In this document: positions 1-8,877 of the stretch, in pieces
Numbering within the stretch: position 1 is the first letter of the stretch
How the letters are laid out: the number at the start of each line of letters is the position of its first letter
Assembly: GCA_963772065.1 (NCBI GenBank)
Contig: CAVYVZ010000008.1
Span: 372,001 to 436,000 of the forward strand
Origin: CAVYVZ01 sp963772065
Lineage (GTDB): Bacteria; Acidobacteriota; Vicinamibacteria; Vicinamibacterales; UBA2999
DNA length: 64,000 bases
Direction of reading: 5' to 3'
The notes under the pieces: generated by a model
What the model was told of the DNA's origin: nothing
The model's database searches: none
The model's input: only the letters and a program-made list of their open reading frames with translations
Program-made: the position numbers and the translations under genes

Positions 1-18
1 ACCGAGGAGGACAGAACG

Positions 19-471
19 ATGATCGCGCAGCTTGCGGCGGAAGCGACGCGCCCGATACCCGACACGGCCTTCATCGTCAAAATTCGCCTCGAGACGATCC
101 CGCCAGCAACCGGCCATGGATGGGCCCTTTACGTCGGCGACACGCGCATTCCGAAGTACTGGGAGTATCCGGGCGGAATCTATTTCAAGGTGCTCGACGA
201 GGAGTTTCTCGCAGATCATCAGGGACAGCGGCTGCGGTTCTCGGAGAACGGCAAGGACTTCATCGATACGGGCGTGAAACTCCCGCGCCTGGGAGCGCGC
301 GCTGTCAAGCGCGTCGCGGCCGCGCGTGACCTGCCGCTTCAGTCGGAAGTTCTGGAGCAGCCGGTACCTGCACGAGCGGTTCGCACCCGCGCCGGGCGAA
401 AGCGCGCTCGCCCCGCAGGGGCAAAGGCGACGCGGAAAGCCGTCCGCCGCAAAGGTCGCAAATCGAAGTGA
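19..471 (+). CDS. Hypothetical protein with basic, Ala/Arg/Lys-rich tail
   Basis: A 150-residue protein that I do not recognise. The first 95 residues look like a folded domain of mixed hydrophobic and polar character. From about residue 115 the sequence becomes almost entirely Arg, Lys, Ala, Gly and Pro, like a histone-H1/AlgP-type tail, which suggests nucleic-acid binding (inference). The ATG sits 7 bases after an AGGACAG purine stretch. The gene stands alone at the window edge, followed by an 86-base gap and then a gene on the opposite strand. Confidence 0.55.
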   Translation: MIAQLAAEATRPIPDTAFIVKIRLETIPPATGHGWALYVGDTRIPKYWEYPGGIYFKVLDEEFLADHQGQRLRFSENGKDFIDTGVKLPRLGARAVKRVAAARDLPLQSEVLEQPVPARAVRTRAGRKRARPAGAKATRKAVRRKGRKSK

Positions 472-557
472 GGTCCGTTCTCTGTTTGACTACACGTGTT
501 GGTCGACCCGGGCCAGGAACGGTTGTCGCTGAGAGCTCTGTGATCAGCGACGTCGCG

Positions 558-1098
558 TCAGCCGCGTCTCAGGTACACGGTGAAGTCCTTGCCCGCCTCG
601 GCCAACTCAAAGACTTCGACCAAGCTGTCGGGGCCGGTGATGCGCCACGTTTCACGCGCTCGCCAACCAGCCGGTATGTTCTCGAGGCTCTCACTGTTGA
701 ATACAATTTCGGACGAGCCGCTCGGCGTTGCAGCGTACGTCGTGACGAAGCCCTCGACATGGAACTGCCGCATCTTGAAGGCCTTGCTGCTCCGGTCGTA
801 ACTGAAGTACGCGATGTCCTCGTGAACCTCGCCTTTCAGATTTTTGTCCTGCGGAGGATACGTCGAGGTCGTACGGCCCTCAATAAAGCGGTCTCGTAGG
901 ACGAGACGGTATTCCCGCCGGACGGTGCCGCTGCCGGGCCGGCCACTGCTCGTGCCCTCCCAACTGCCGACAAGAAACCGGAGCGGTGCCCAGGTGTCCG
1001 TTGGATTCGCGGGAGACTTGGGGGACTGAGTCGGCTCTCCCGACGTCACTGATCAACGCGACGAGTGATAACGCGACGACTGCACCGACACGGAACAT
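558..1098 (-). CDS. Secreted DUF1579-like protein, frameshifted after the signal peptide
   Basis: The mature part (from about position 1040 down) has the pattern of a small beta-barrel family, with the motif LVGSWEGTSSG and alternating strands, resembling DUF1579/THAP4-type barrels. In its own frame it has only a GTG start at 1049 and no signal peptide. In the next frame an ATG at 1098, preceded by AGGAG at 7 bases, opens a classic signal peptide (Val/Ala/Leu-rich core ending VGRA). The two frames meet at a run of five C on the coding strand near 1020-1024; four C would join them. I read this as one secreted protein of about 180 residues with a one-base insertion. The function is unknown. Confidence 0.6.
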
Positions 1099-1151
1099 CG
1101 TGGGCTCCTGTTCTGGTCACGGCTCCATCGGCGGGGCATCGGTGGCGAGGT

Positions 1152-1796
1152 CTAGCCGCCGGTGCAAGGACGAGTCTTCGGCGCGGCCTCGGCCCCAGGT
1201 GGTTCGCTGAAAGGCTCCACGGGAATGCGCTCGTACCGCACCTCGAGGATCTGCAGTTGCTCCGTAGTCCCCGGCGCGTGAAGGACCACGTAGTCGCCGG
1301 GGCCTGACTTCATCAACGCGCGCGCCAGTGGCGACATCCAGCTGATGTGGTTGCGGTCCAGATCGACCTCGTCGACGCCGACGACACTCACCACCCGCTC
1401 CGTTCCAGCAGCGTTGGCGTAGCGCACTGTCGCCCCGAAGAAGACCTGCGTCGCCGACCGCCCACCTCGCGGAGCTTCCGGGTCCACCACCTCCGCGGCA
1501 TCGATTCGTTTGGTGAGAAAGCGAATCCGCCGATCGATCTCGCGCAGCCGCCGTTTGCCGTACTGATAGTCGGCGTTTTCGCTGCGATCGCCGTTGCTCG
1601 CCGCCCAGGCCACCACCTCGGTCACCGCCCGCCGTTCCCTGGTGAGCAGAAACCGTCGCTCGTCTATGAGTCGCTGCAAACCGCTCGGTGTGATGTAGTT
1701 CTTGACTCCCACGAGCTGGGCGTGTTCGGCCTTTTCAGCGGCGTGTTCGTGCTCGTCGCCCCCGGCGTCGGATTCCTTCGTGAACGCCTTGCTCAT
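1152..1796 (-). CDS. greB: Transcription elongation factor GreB
   Basis: GreB rescues backtracked RNA polymerase by inserting its N-terminal coiled coil into the secondary channel and promoting cleavage of the nascent transcript. The diagnostic stretch WAASNGDRSENADYQYGKRR, with acidic tip residues between the two helices, is followed by the C-terminal FKBP-like domain (VFFGATV..., ISWMSPLARALM). The family is about 160 residues; this one has about 30 extra N-terminal residues rich in Glu, His and Lys and a Pro-rich tail. The ATG at 1796 is preceded by GGAG at 5 bases and is preferred over a TTG six codons upstream. Confidence 0.93.
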   Translation of the reverse strand: MSKAFTKESDAGGDEHEHAAEKAEHAQLVGVKNYITPSGLQRLIDERRFLLTRERRAVTEVVAWAASNGDRSENADYQYGKRRLREIDRRIRFLTKRIDAAEVVDPEAPRGGRSATQVFFGATVRYANAAGTERVVSVVGVDEVDLDRNHISWMSPLARALMKSGPGDYVVLHAPGTTEQLQILEVRYERIPVEPFSEPPGAEAAPKTRPCTGG

Positions 1797-1956
1797 GCGG
1801 CTCCATCTATTCAATCACGACTGTCCGTACTCGAACGAGCGCAGCGATGTTGCTCAGGTACCCTCTCGACCCTCGGGCTGGGAGTGCGTTGGGTCCGCGC
1901 TGGAAGGATCCCGTTTGATGCAGCCGAGTAACGGGCGCTAGAGCACGGCTTCCGGT

Positions 1957-4602
1957 ATGCTCCTTTCAATGGCGCTGACGCCCGGCACGCGTCTCGGGCA
2001 GTACGAGATCCGCGACGCAATCGGCGCGGGCGGGATGGGCCACGTGTTTCGCGCGCGGGATCTGCGGCTGGATCGCGAGGTGGCGATCAAGGTCCTGTCG
2101 GCCCATATCGCGAGGCTCCCCGGCGCGATCGCCCGGTTCGAGCGCGAGGCGATGAGCGTCGCCAAGCTCTCGCACCCGAACATCGTCTCCATCTTCGAGT
2201 TCGGGCTGCACGGCGACACTGCGTTCGTCGTGACCGAGTTCCTCGATGGGGAGACCCTGCATGCCCGCCTCAGAGGCGGGGCGCTGCCACCGCGACGAGC
2301 GGTCGCGTACGCCCTTCAGATCGCCAGGGGCATCGCCGCCGCTCACGCGCGCGGGATCGTGCATCGCGATCTCAAGCCCGAGAACGTGATGATCACGCGC
2401 GACGACCAGGTCAAGATTCTCGACTTCGGTCTGGCCAAGACGCTGGCAACTGACGAGCCGGACTCGATGGGCGGCGCCCCCGCCGTGACCAGGGTCGGCG
2501 CGGTGCTGGGAACGTCCGGCTACATGGCCCCGGAGCAGGCGCGCGGCCAGGCGGTCGACCATCGCACGGACATCTTCGCGTTCGGTGCGGTGCTGTACGA
2601 GATGCTCAGCGGCGAACGCGCGTTCAAAGGTGCAAACTCCGCGGACACGACGACGGCGGTGCTCACCAAGGATCCGCCCGAGCTGGACACCGCGGGGGTG
2701 TCGATCTCCCCTGCTCTCGACCGCATCGTTCGCCGATGTCTCGAGAAGACACCGGATCTGCGTTTTCAGTCGGCTGACGATCTCGCGTTCGCGCTGGAGA
2801 CCCTTTCGACGACCACCACTTCGTCTACGGCTGCAATCGATGTGACCGCTCCCGCTCGTCATCGCCGCGGGGTGTGGCTGCCGTGGACCATCATGGCAAT
2901 CGCCGTAGCCGCCGCTGCGGCTTCGTGGCTGTTGCGAGGTGCCGTGCACCCAGCGGACGCGCGCTGGGACCGCTTCACGCGGATCAGCGAGTCGGCTGGC
3001 GAGGAGACTTCACCGAGCCTCTCGCCCGACGGCACCACGGTCGCGTACTCGGCGCGCGTGAACGGCAGCTGGAACATCTACTCGCAGCGAGTGGGCGGGC
3101 GGAATGCCACGCCAGTCGTCAACGATCCGCAGCGCGACGAGCGTGGAGCGGCTTACTCGCCCGATGGCTCGCTCATCGCCTTTCACGAATCGGACGATCT
3201 GGGAGGCGTTTTCGTCGCGGGCGCGACCGGCGAATCCGTGCGGCGGGTCACCGACGTTGGCTTCGACCCCGCCTGGTCGCCCGACGCCACGCAGATTGCA
3301 TTCGCCACCGAGGAGATTACCGACCCCGCGGTACGCATGGGCGACAGCACGTTGTACGTCGTCGCGGCGGCCGGCGGCACGCCGCGCCGCGTCGCTGAGG
3401 GCGACGCAGTGCAGCCATCGTGGTCACCGTCGGGTGAGCGACTCGTGTACTGGAGCAACACCGGAGGGCAGCGCGACATCTACACGGTCGCCGCGGCGGG
3501 CGGCACGCGCATCGCTGTGACGCAGGATACGGCGGTCGACTGGTCCCCCGTGTGGTCGCCCGACGGGCGGTTCATCTACTTCTCCAGCGATCGCGGCGGC
3601 GCCATGAATGTCTGGCGGATCGCCGTTGACACATCGAGCGGCCGGCCGCTGGCGCCGCCGGAAGCAGTGACCACCGGTGTGCAGGCATCGGCAGCGCTTC
3701 CGCGATTTTCGAGGGATGGATCGCGCCTGGCGTTTCGATCGCGGGTCGCTTCCGTCAATCCGGTGGCCATTCCTTTCGACGCGGCAACGACTCGCGCGGG
3801 CGCCGCGGTTCTACTCGACACGCAGAACAACGTTCGCATCCCCAGCGACGTGTCGCGCGACGGGACACAGATAGCGTTCTACAGCCTGGGAGATCAGCAG
3901 GAAGATATTTTCATCGGATCCGCCGACGGCCGCATGCGCCGGGTCACGGACGACGCCGCTCGCGATCGCGCGCCGGTGTTCACGCCGGACGGCCGCTCGC
4001 TGGTCTTCTATTCGAACAGGGATGACAACTGGGCCCTCTGGATGGTTGCTATTGACGGGGGCAATCTGCGGAAGGTCGCCGGCGAAGATCCGGGCGCCGT
4101 TTACGCGAGTGTATCGCCGAAAGCGGACCTGGTGATTTTCGTCACGACCTCAGGCCGTGCCGTGTTTTCGACGCCGCTGGCCGCAGGCGCGGGCAGGTCA
4201 CCCACCCTGCTGCGCGGCACCCAGACGGCCGGCAAGTACTTTACGCCGACCGCCTGGTCGCCCGACGCTACACGCCTGGCCGGCCCGCTGGTATCGGAAA
4301 GCGGGCGCTCGTCCGTCGTCGGCACCTATGATCTGGCCACGCAGACCACGACGATCATCTCTGCCGACGAGGCGTTTGCGGTCAAGTGGCTGGCCGATAG
4401 CCGTCGCGTCATGTACTTCACGAAGAACGGTTCGGAGCTCGTCGTGCTGGACACCGTGACGCGCAAGCGGACGGTTGTCGACGTTCGTCTGCCCGGACCT
4501 GCAACGCCTACGGAGATGTTCGCGATCAGCCCGGATAACCGGACGATTTACTACGGCGCGGCGCGCACGGAGGCGGACATCTGGATCGCGGAGCGGGATT
4601 GA
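1957..4602 (+). CDS. Membrane serine/threonine protein kinase with TolB/WD40-like sensor
   Basis: An 881-residue Hanks-type kinase. Residues 10-290 form the kinase domain: glycine loop GAGGMG, ATP lysine in VAIKVL, catalytic HRDLKPENV (His136-Arg137-Asp138) and DFG at 156. One hydrophobic segment at about 305-328 crosses the membrane. The remaining 550 residues are repeats of the type LSPDGTTVAYS, WSPDATQIAFA and FSRDGSRLAF, a TolB/PD40 beta-propeller expected outside the cytoplasm. The layout is common in Acidobacteriota. It presumably couples an envelope signal to cytoplasmic phosphorylation; the ligand is unknown. An ATG at 1969 is an equally good start. Confidence 0.93.
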   Translation: MLLSMALTPGTRLGQYEIRDAIGAGGMGHVFRARDLRLDREVAIKVLSAHIARLPGAIARFEREAMSVAKLSHPNIVSIFEFGLHGDTAFVVTEFLDGETLHARLRGGALPPRRAVAYALQIARGIAAAHARGIVHRDLKPENVMITRDDQVKILDFGLAKTLATDEPDSMGGAPAVTRVGAVLGTSGYMAPEQARGQAVDHRTDIFAFGAVLYEMLSGERAFKGANSADTTTAVLTKDPPELDTAGVSISPALDRIVRRCLEKTPDLRFQSADDLAFALETLSTTTTSSTAAIDVTAPARHRRGVWLPWTIMAIAVAAAAASWLLRGAVHPADARWDRFTRISESAGEETSPSLSPDGTTVAYSARVNGSWNIYSQRVGGRNATPVVNDPQRDERGAAYSPDGSLIAFHESDDLGGVFVAGATGESVRRVTDVGFDPAWSPDATQIAFATEEITDPAVRMGDSTLYVVAAAGGTPRRVAEGDAVQPSWSPSGERLVYWSNTGGQRDIYTVAAAGGTRIAVTQDTAVDWSPVWSPDGRFIYFSSDRGGAMNVWRIAVDTSSGRPLAPPEAVTTGVQASAALPRFSRDGSRLAFRSRVASVNPVAIPFDAATTRAGAAVLLDTQNNVRIPSDVSRDGTQIAFYSLGDQQEDIFIGSADGRMRRVTDDAARDRAPVFTPDGRSLVFYSNRDDNWALWMVAIDGGNLRKVAGEDPGAVYASVSPKADLVIFVTTSGRAVFSTPLAAGAGRSPTLLRGTQTAGKYFTPTAWSPDATRLAGPLVSESGRSSVVGTYDLATQTTTIISADEAFAVKWLADSRRVMYFTKNGSELVVLDTVTRKRTVVDVRLPGPATPTEMFAISPDNRTIYYGAARTEADIWIAERD

Positions 4603-4658
4603 TCTCGGCCCGGCCCACGCCAGGGCGCGAATTGCTGAAGCCTTCGGACGTTTTGCCT

Positions 4659-4943
4659 TCAGGCACCATCAGGCCGAATCCGCTCCTCGAGTCGGCGTCC
4701 ACGCCCGCCTCGATTGGAGCGGCGTTTCCGTCGACGCTCCGTCTCAAACCGCTCGAGCTCCCAGCCGGCACTTCGGAGCCGCCGTTCCAAATCCATCTCA
4801 AATACCGCCAGTTCAACGTGGTCGCGGAACACGCGATGCTGTCGTTCGATTCCTGGGCCTGCCACCAGAAGGGTGGGGCCCTGTTCATCCCGCTCGACGC
4901 GAATCGATTCCTCACCCCGCACGAAAAGCCACGCGAGCTTCAC
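4659..4943 (-). CDS. Small conserved-looking hypothetical protein
   Basis: A 94-residue protein beginning MKLAWLFVRGEESIRVERD, with a core of alternating hydrophobic and charged residues ending about residue 70, then a strongly basic Arg-rich tail. The N-terminal 70 residues have the composition of a real folded domain, unlike the overlapping frames on the plus strand. It lies in the gap between the kinase and the receiver gene. I do not know its function. Confidence 0.5.
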   Translation of the reverse strand: MKLAWLFVRGEESIRVERDEQGPTLLVAGPGIERQHRVFRDHVELAVFEMDLERRLRSAGWELERFETERRRKRRSNRGGRGRRLEERIRPDGA

Positions 4944-5156
4944 AAAAATTCATATCGGTGCAAGGTTCTTCCAACAGTAGGCGTGGACCGAGGCCGATCA
5001 CAAAACCTGTCTACGGCTCAGCTTGCCCCTCACCGATAACCGTTGGGAGCGTCATGCGGGCGGAACAGCACGTCGGAAGGCTTTGACCTCCTGCCGACAC
5101 GCCGCATGGCGCTCCCACAACAACCCTCGGAGATCGGCAGTCACGGGAGGCTCCCC

Positions 5157-5603
5157 ATGCCCGCACCCACACCGCCGCCGACAGCACGAGTTCTCGTCGT
5201 CGATGATGACGAGGGCGTGCGCGTGATCTTCATGCGCCACCTAACCGCCGGAGGTTTCGATGTCGTGGCGGTGCCTGGTGGTGCCGAAGGTTTGCGCGTT
5301 CTGCGCGACGAAGGAAACTTTTCTTTGGTGCTCCTCGATCTCACGATGCCGGAGATGAACGGGCTGGAGTTCCGTCGGCAGCAGTTGGAGGATGAGCGGA
5401 TCTCCGGCATTCCGGTCGTTATCGTGACGGGAATGCCCGTTGCCGCTGAAGACCGAGACCAGCTTCAGGCAGTTGATTACCTTGCGAAGCCAGTCGGGCG
5501 GGACGACTTGATCAGAGTCGTGGGCCGCTACTCCGCCGTGCGGAGCCGTGAGCGCAACCGCGTTCTGTTTGACCAGTCGGACCCGCCGCTCGCTGGCTCG
5601 TGA
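5157..5603 (+). CDS. Stand-alone receiver-domain response regulator
   Basis: A 148-residue CheY-like protein consisting of a single receiver domain. Acidic pocket VVDDDEG at residues 15-19, phospho-acceptor Asp61 in LVLLDLTMPEMNG, the conserved Thr in VIVTGMP, and Lys in YLAKPVG. No output domain follows. The ATG at 5157 has GGGAGG six bases upstream, which rules out the longer upstream frame. No kinase is adjacent, so the partner is unknown; the histidine kinase at 43.4 kb is one possibility in the window. Confidence 0.88.
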   Translation: MPAPTPPPTARVLVVDDDEGVRVIFMRHLTAGGFDVVAVPGGAEGLRVLRDEGNFSLVLLDLTMPEMNGLEFRRQQLEDERISGIPVVIVTGMPVAAEDRDQLQAVDYLAKPVGRDDLIRVVGRYSAVRSRERNRVLFDQSDPPLAGS

Positions 5604-5704
5604 CCCACTACTCTTTTCAGAACCTCGCACGGTCCACACGCGTAGTAGCATCGCGCGCATGGACTTCAACTCGGACTCATCGGCTCCGCACGCAATGCGC
5701 CTCA

Positions 5705-6139
5705 TTACTTGGAACTGCGATGACGTATGCGTCGAAGAGTGTCTCGCGCAGCTGCGACGACTCTGCGAGCCATGTTTTCTTTGTAAGCGCCAACAGGGCA
5801 ATCCGTTGGTCGATGTCGATTCCAGGCTTCGATCAACGCCGGCTTGTTCTCTTCGTGCCACCGACGAATCGAGCGGCGGTATCGACGCAGCCCGCCATTG
5901 AGCTGCTCGCAATCTGAAATGCGATAGTTTGCTGTGTCGTCGCCCCGTCGCACCCTGAAGTGCGGCGGCGGATGTTCGTCTGCGAACACTTCCACTCGTA
6001 GCCCTTGGAATTTGCCCACGAGTAGCTCCGGCGCGTGATCGGGAATGCCCTTCCGTCTACGGTGTGCTCGATCCTCTTCGTCCATGAATAACCGGAGACG
6101 CTGAACAAGCGGATCACCGACATCAACTGTCCACTCCAT
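5705..6139 (-). CDS. DUF4160 domain protein
   Basis: A 144-residue protein. The central motif VEVFADEHPPPHFRVRRGDD is the DUF4160 signature (F.DH.PPHFHV in most members), followed by the usual G.L......I..W......L...W pattern (LNGGLRRYRRSIRRWHEENK...IEAW). Members are often found beside DUF2442 proteins and in toxin-antitoxin-like settings, but no partner is seen here. The N-terminal 40 residues are extra compared with typical members. Molecular function is unknown. Confidence 0.75.
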   Translation of the reverse strand: MEWTVDVGDPLVQRLRLFMDEEDRAHRRRKGIPDHAPELLVGKFQGLRVEVFADEHPPPHFRVRRGDDTANYRISDCEQLNGGLRRYRRSIRRWHEENKPALIEAWNRHRPTDCPVGAYKENMARRVVAAARDTLRRIRHRSSK

Positions 6140-6262
6140 CGGTCCTCCCGACCATCGGACGATCCGTCGCCGTTCGCATCGCCCTATCAGCCAGATCCAT
6201 GACCCGAACTCTCGTCCTCTTCGGCTCGCCCAGTCGACAGCGCAGGCTCGGGCACGAGAGCC

Positions 6263-6400
6263 TTATGGCGCGTCACGTTTGTTTGACTGATATTCATCGG
6301 CTGTCCCTGGCTTTGCTGCCAGCGTGAGGAGCGTGCTGCGCATTGGCCGGAACCCCAGTGATAAATCAAGAGCCGTCACTGCCAACGCCCCCGCCGCCAT
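6263..6400 (-). CDS. Possible small hypothetical protein
   Basis: A 45-residue frame starting MAAGALAVTALDLSLG, possibly extending in frame upstream through AILFDGRADDLIRLARVFDR. The composition looks protein-like, but no ribosome site is seen at the ATG and the upstream end runs into the small gene at 6462-6629. Listed because nothing else explains this stretch. Confidence 0.25.
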   Translation of the reverse strand: MAAGALAVTALDLSLGFRPMRSTLLTLAAKPGTADEYQSNKRDAP

Positions 6401-6461
6401 TCGATCGAACACTCTCGCGAGCCGAATCAAATCATCAGCCCGGCCGTCAAAAAGAATGGCG

Positions 6462-6629
6462 TCACCTCTCTTTGGGCGCCTTCGTCTTCGCCTTCTTTCG
6501 ACGGTCGTGCGCAAGCGAACGGCCCGCGTCATCGCTTTCTTTGATCCTCCCGTCTTTCCGCCGCCTCACGAAACGCGTATTGCCACGCGGGGAAATGCGG
6601 GCGCGCTTGCTGCTGGTTTTCTTCGCCAC
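6462..6629 (-). CDS. Short basic protein, 55 residues
   Basis: A very small basic protein starting VAKKTSSKRARIS and continuing RGNTRFVRRRKDGRIKES, DDAGRSLAHDRRKKAKT. The layout (basic head, FVRR.K.GRI.E.DD.GRSL..DRRKKAKT) is one I know from small conserved hypothetical proteins in many Gram-negative genomes. The GTG start has GCGGAGG five bases upstream. It is short enough to be missed by ORF length cut-offs. The function is unknown; the charge suggests nucleic-acid binding. Confidence 0.6.
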   Translation of the reverse strand: MAKKTSSKRARISPRGNTRFVRRRKDGRIKESDDAGRSLAHDRRKKAKTKAPKER

Positions 6630-6838
6630 GAAACCTCCGCACGATTGAGTAGCAACGGTGGTGCGCTTCTCGCACGGCTCGGCGGCAAGTAGCGCGTTCG
6701 CCTGGCACTGGTGTTCGTGGTCACTGCAACGCGAGCTGTGCTGCGAAACGCGACGGCACTGTACATGCTCCGACTACGTCGGCAGTCGCCACGCGCCGCA
6801 CGTTGGCGGCTCATGGACATCAATCGGTAGGGGGACGC

Positions 6839-8155
6839 ATGTATCACCATGTCAAGAAGCTTATGTATACCGTTCGCGTCGATGAGCCCGATCCCAAGTT
6901 TGGGAACATGCTCCTCGAACAGTTCGGAGGCGCAAACGGGGAACTCGCCGCAGCGATGCAGTATTCGATTCAAGGCCTCAACTGTGAGGATCCGGAGCGG
7001 AAAGATCTCCTGATGGATATCGGTACCGAAGAGTTGAGCCATCTTGAGATCGTCGGCGCCTTGGCGCGTCTTCACTTGAAGCCGATGAAATTCGACCGCG
7101 ACGCCGCGGAGGCCGATCCCCTGATAGCAATTGCCGGCGGCGGTGGGGTCAACTTGTACAACTCGATGGGCAATGCGTGGACGGCTGACTATCTGAAGAT
7201 CACGGGTGAACTGGACGTCGATCTGCGCAGCAATATCGCCGCGGAGGCGCGAGCGAAGATCGTCTATGAACGCCTCATCAAATTCACGACTGACGCGGGT
7301 ACGAAGGACGCGCTGCAGTTCTTGATGACCCGCGAAATTACCCACATGAAGGCGTTTACCGCCGCGCTCGAGAGCATGAACAAGCCGCGTTTCTCGATCG
7401 GCCAGATTCCGCCGACACCTGGTCTTGTCGATCAATTTTTTAACGATTCGACAGGCGAAGGGGAAGACGGCGAGATTGATGCTCGTGGCCCGTGGAACGA
7501 TGGCGAGGACTGGCAGGTCGTGGACTCGCCTGCGTTTCAAGCGCTCCAGCCCACCGCAAACCTCGATTCTGGCACGCGCCTGGACGACCGAACCACGAGC
7601 ACGGCAAGCGAACCAGACATGATCGAAGAACTCCTGGTTGAACAACTGCGCGATTTGCTCAGTGCCGAGGGACAGCTCGTGAAGGCCTTGCCTAAGATCG
7701 TCAAGGCCGCGCAGGCAGAGGCATTGAAGTTCGCATTCGAGAATCACCTCGAGGAGACCAAGTCCCAGGTGGACCGGTTGAAAGAGGTATTCGGACTCAT
7801 AGGCGTGCCGGCCAAAGCAAAACCTTGTAAGGGAATGGAGGGCCTGCTCGAAGAAGGAAATGAGGTGATCGAGGAAGGTAAAGAACAGGATGAGATCGCC
7901 GCTGATCTGGCGCTGATCGCGGCGGCTCAGAAAGTGGAGCACTATGAGATCTCGGCCTACGGAACTGCACGGACGATGGCGGGGCAAGCAGGTCTCCCAG
8001 CCGTGGCTATGCTCTTGAGTAAGTCATTAGCCGAGGAAGAAATCGCCGACAACCTCTTGACCCAGGTGGCGCGTGAACTGATGTCTGAAGCACGGACCGG
8101 CATCACGAAGCGACCGAAGCGTGCGACGGTTTATACGGCGGACGAAGACGAATAG
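6839..8155 (+). CDS. Manganese catalase fused to YciE-like ferritin domain
   Basis: A 438-residue two-domain protein. Residues 1-240 are a dimanganese catalase: ligands Glu35 (GANGELAAA), Glu65 and His68 (TEELSHLE), Glu136 (IAAEARAK) and His169 (REITHMK), matching the Glu35/Glu66/His69/Glu148/His181 set of Lactobacillus catalase apart from a 12-residue gap. After a Gly/Asp/Thr-rich linker, residues 261-425 are a complete DUF892/YciE domain (LLSAEGQLVKALPK, HLEETKSQVDRL, KVEHYEISAYG). Both parts are ferritin-like four-helix bundles used against peroxide. The ATG at 6839 has GTAGGGGGA upstream. Joining of the two, usually separate proteins, is unusual. Confidence 0.93.
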   Translation: MYHHVKKLMYTVRVDEPDPKFGNMLLEQFGGANGELAAAMQYSIQGLNCEDPERKDLLMDIGTEELSHLEIVGALARLHLKPMKFDRDAAEADPLIAIAGGGGVNLYNSMGNAWTADYLKITGELDVDLRSNIAAEARAKIVYERLIKFTTDAGTKDALQFLMTREITHMKAFTAALESMNKPRFSIGQIPPTPGLVDQFFNDSTGEGEDGEIDARGPWNDGEDWQVVDSPAFQALQPTANLDSGTRLDDRTTSTASEPDMIEELLVEQLRDLLSAEGQLVKALPKIVKAAQAEALKFAFENHLEETKSQVDRLKEVFGLIGVPAKAKPCKGMEGLLEEGNEVIEEGKEQDEIAADLALIAAAQKVEHYEISAYGTARTMAGQAGLPAVAMLLSKSLAEEEIADNLLTQVARELMSEARTGITKRPKRATVYTADEDE

Positions 8156-8165
8156 ACGACCCGCC

Positions 8166-8205
8166 GCTTGCGAGGGGCGATAGTGACAAACCGTCCCTCG
8201 TAAGC
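8166..8205. terminator. Hairpin after the catalase gene
   Basis: GCTTGCGAGGG at 8166-8176 pairs with CCCTCGTAAGC at 8195-8205 with one mismatch and an 18-base loop, starting 10 bases after the catalase stop. There is no U-run, so it may be a processing or stability hairpin rather than a canonical intrinsic terminator. Confidence 0.5.
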
Positions 8206-8223
8206 CTTCCGCAGCGGAGGGAA

Positions 8224-8724
8224 CTACTCGCGAACCTCAGTGTCGAATCCGTCTAAATCTCGTTGACTGGTTCCCCACACCTCGCATTCGCCGCGCTCAC
8301 TTCTCCTGCGCCGGTAGAACTTCACGCGGACACCCCCATTGACGTTTCGGGCCCTTGAATCAGGTTCGCGGAGGAGTCGCGGATAGCCGCGAAACGATAG
8401 ACTCACAAGGCCCCAACCCTCCAGGTACTCGTGGCCCGCGCGGAAAGGCAGGGCCAACCGGCTTCGTCGGGGCCCCCGGTCCCGCGGGTAAGAACCACAC
8501 CCGCGACATCGCTCGTTGAACGTCCTCGAGCAATGCAAACACCGGAACGTGATTTCGTCTCCTGTACGCCGCGCCTCCTGGATGTTCACCGACTCACAAT
8601 GATGGCCGTCGCGTGTGTACTTCCTGTTCCGCTCTCCCCGGGCACGTTCGCATACTCGTCGGAGCCAGGACGTCCCGCACGCCTTGCACAATAGCACCGA
8701 TGCAACGGCGCTGACGCGATGCAC
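8224..8724 (-). CDS. Hypothetical Cys-pair protein
   Basis: A 166-residue frame with a GTG start. It contains possible metal-binding pairs: CKACG near residue 13, and CLHC plus CRGCG near residues 62-76, as in zinc ribbons. The rest is Arg-rich with no recognisable motif. It lies at the start of the accessory stretch before tRNA-Glu and is divergent from a small frame at 8719. It could be spurious. Confidence 0.33.
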   Translation of the reverse strand: MHRVSAVASVLLCKACGTSWLRRVCERARGERNRKYTRDGHHCESVNIQEARRTGDEITFRCLHCSRTFNERCRGCGSYPRDRGPRRSRLALPFRAGHEYLEGWGLVSLSFRGYPRLLREPDSRARNVNGGVRVKFYRRRRSERGECEVWGTSQRDLDGFDTEVRE

Positions 8725-8877
8725 AGTTCGGATCCTCTTTGGGCTCTCAGCGATGCTGTGGGACTGCGGACGTTCTGTTTCGTGACGCGGATTCAGGATG
8801 CGTACGTGTTGTTAGTGAAGTATAGCGATGGGCGAGCGTTGGTGACAGAGCGGCACGAACAACCCCGCTCGCACTAG
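8719..8877 (+). CDS. Possible 52-residue hypothetical protein
   Basis: An ATG frame reading MHSSDPLWALSDAVGLRT, then FVTRIQDAYVLLVKYSDGRA. The alternation of hydrophobic residues around YVLLVKYSDGRALVTERHE looks like a genuine beta-sheet protein, but no clear ribosome site precedes it and the start overlaps the start of the opposite-strand frame. Confidence 0.33.
   Translation: MHSSDPLWALSDAVGLRTFCFVTRIQDAYVLLVKYSDGRALVTERHEQPRSH

Noticed and set aside
6566..7987. 473-codon open frame opposite the catalase gene
   Set aside because: It is the antisense shadow of a clearly conserved gene; composition is Arg/His/Leu-rich with no motif or ribosome site.
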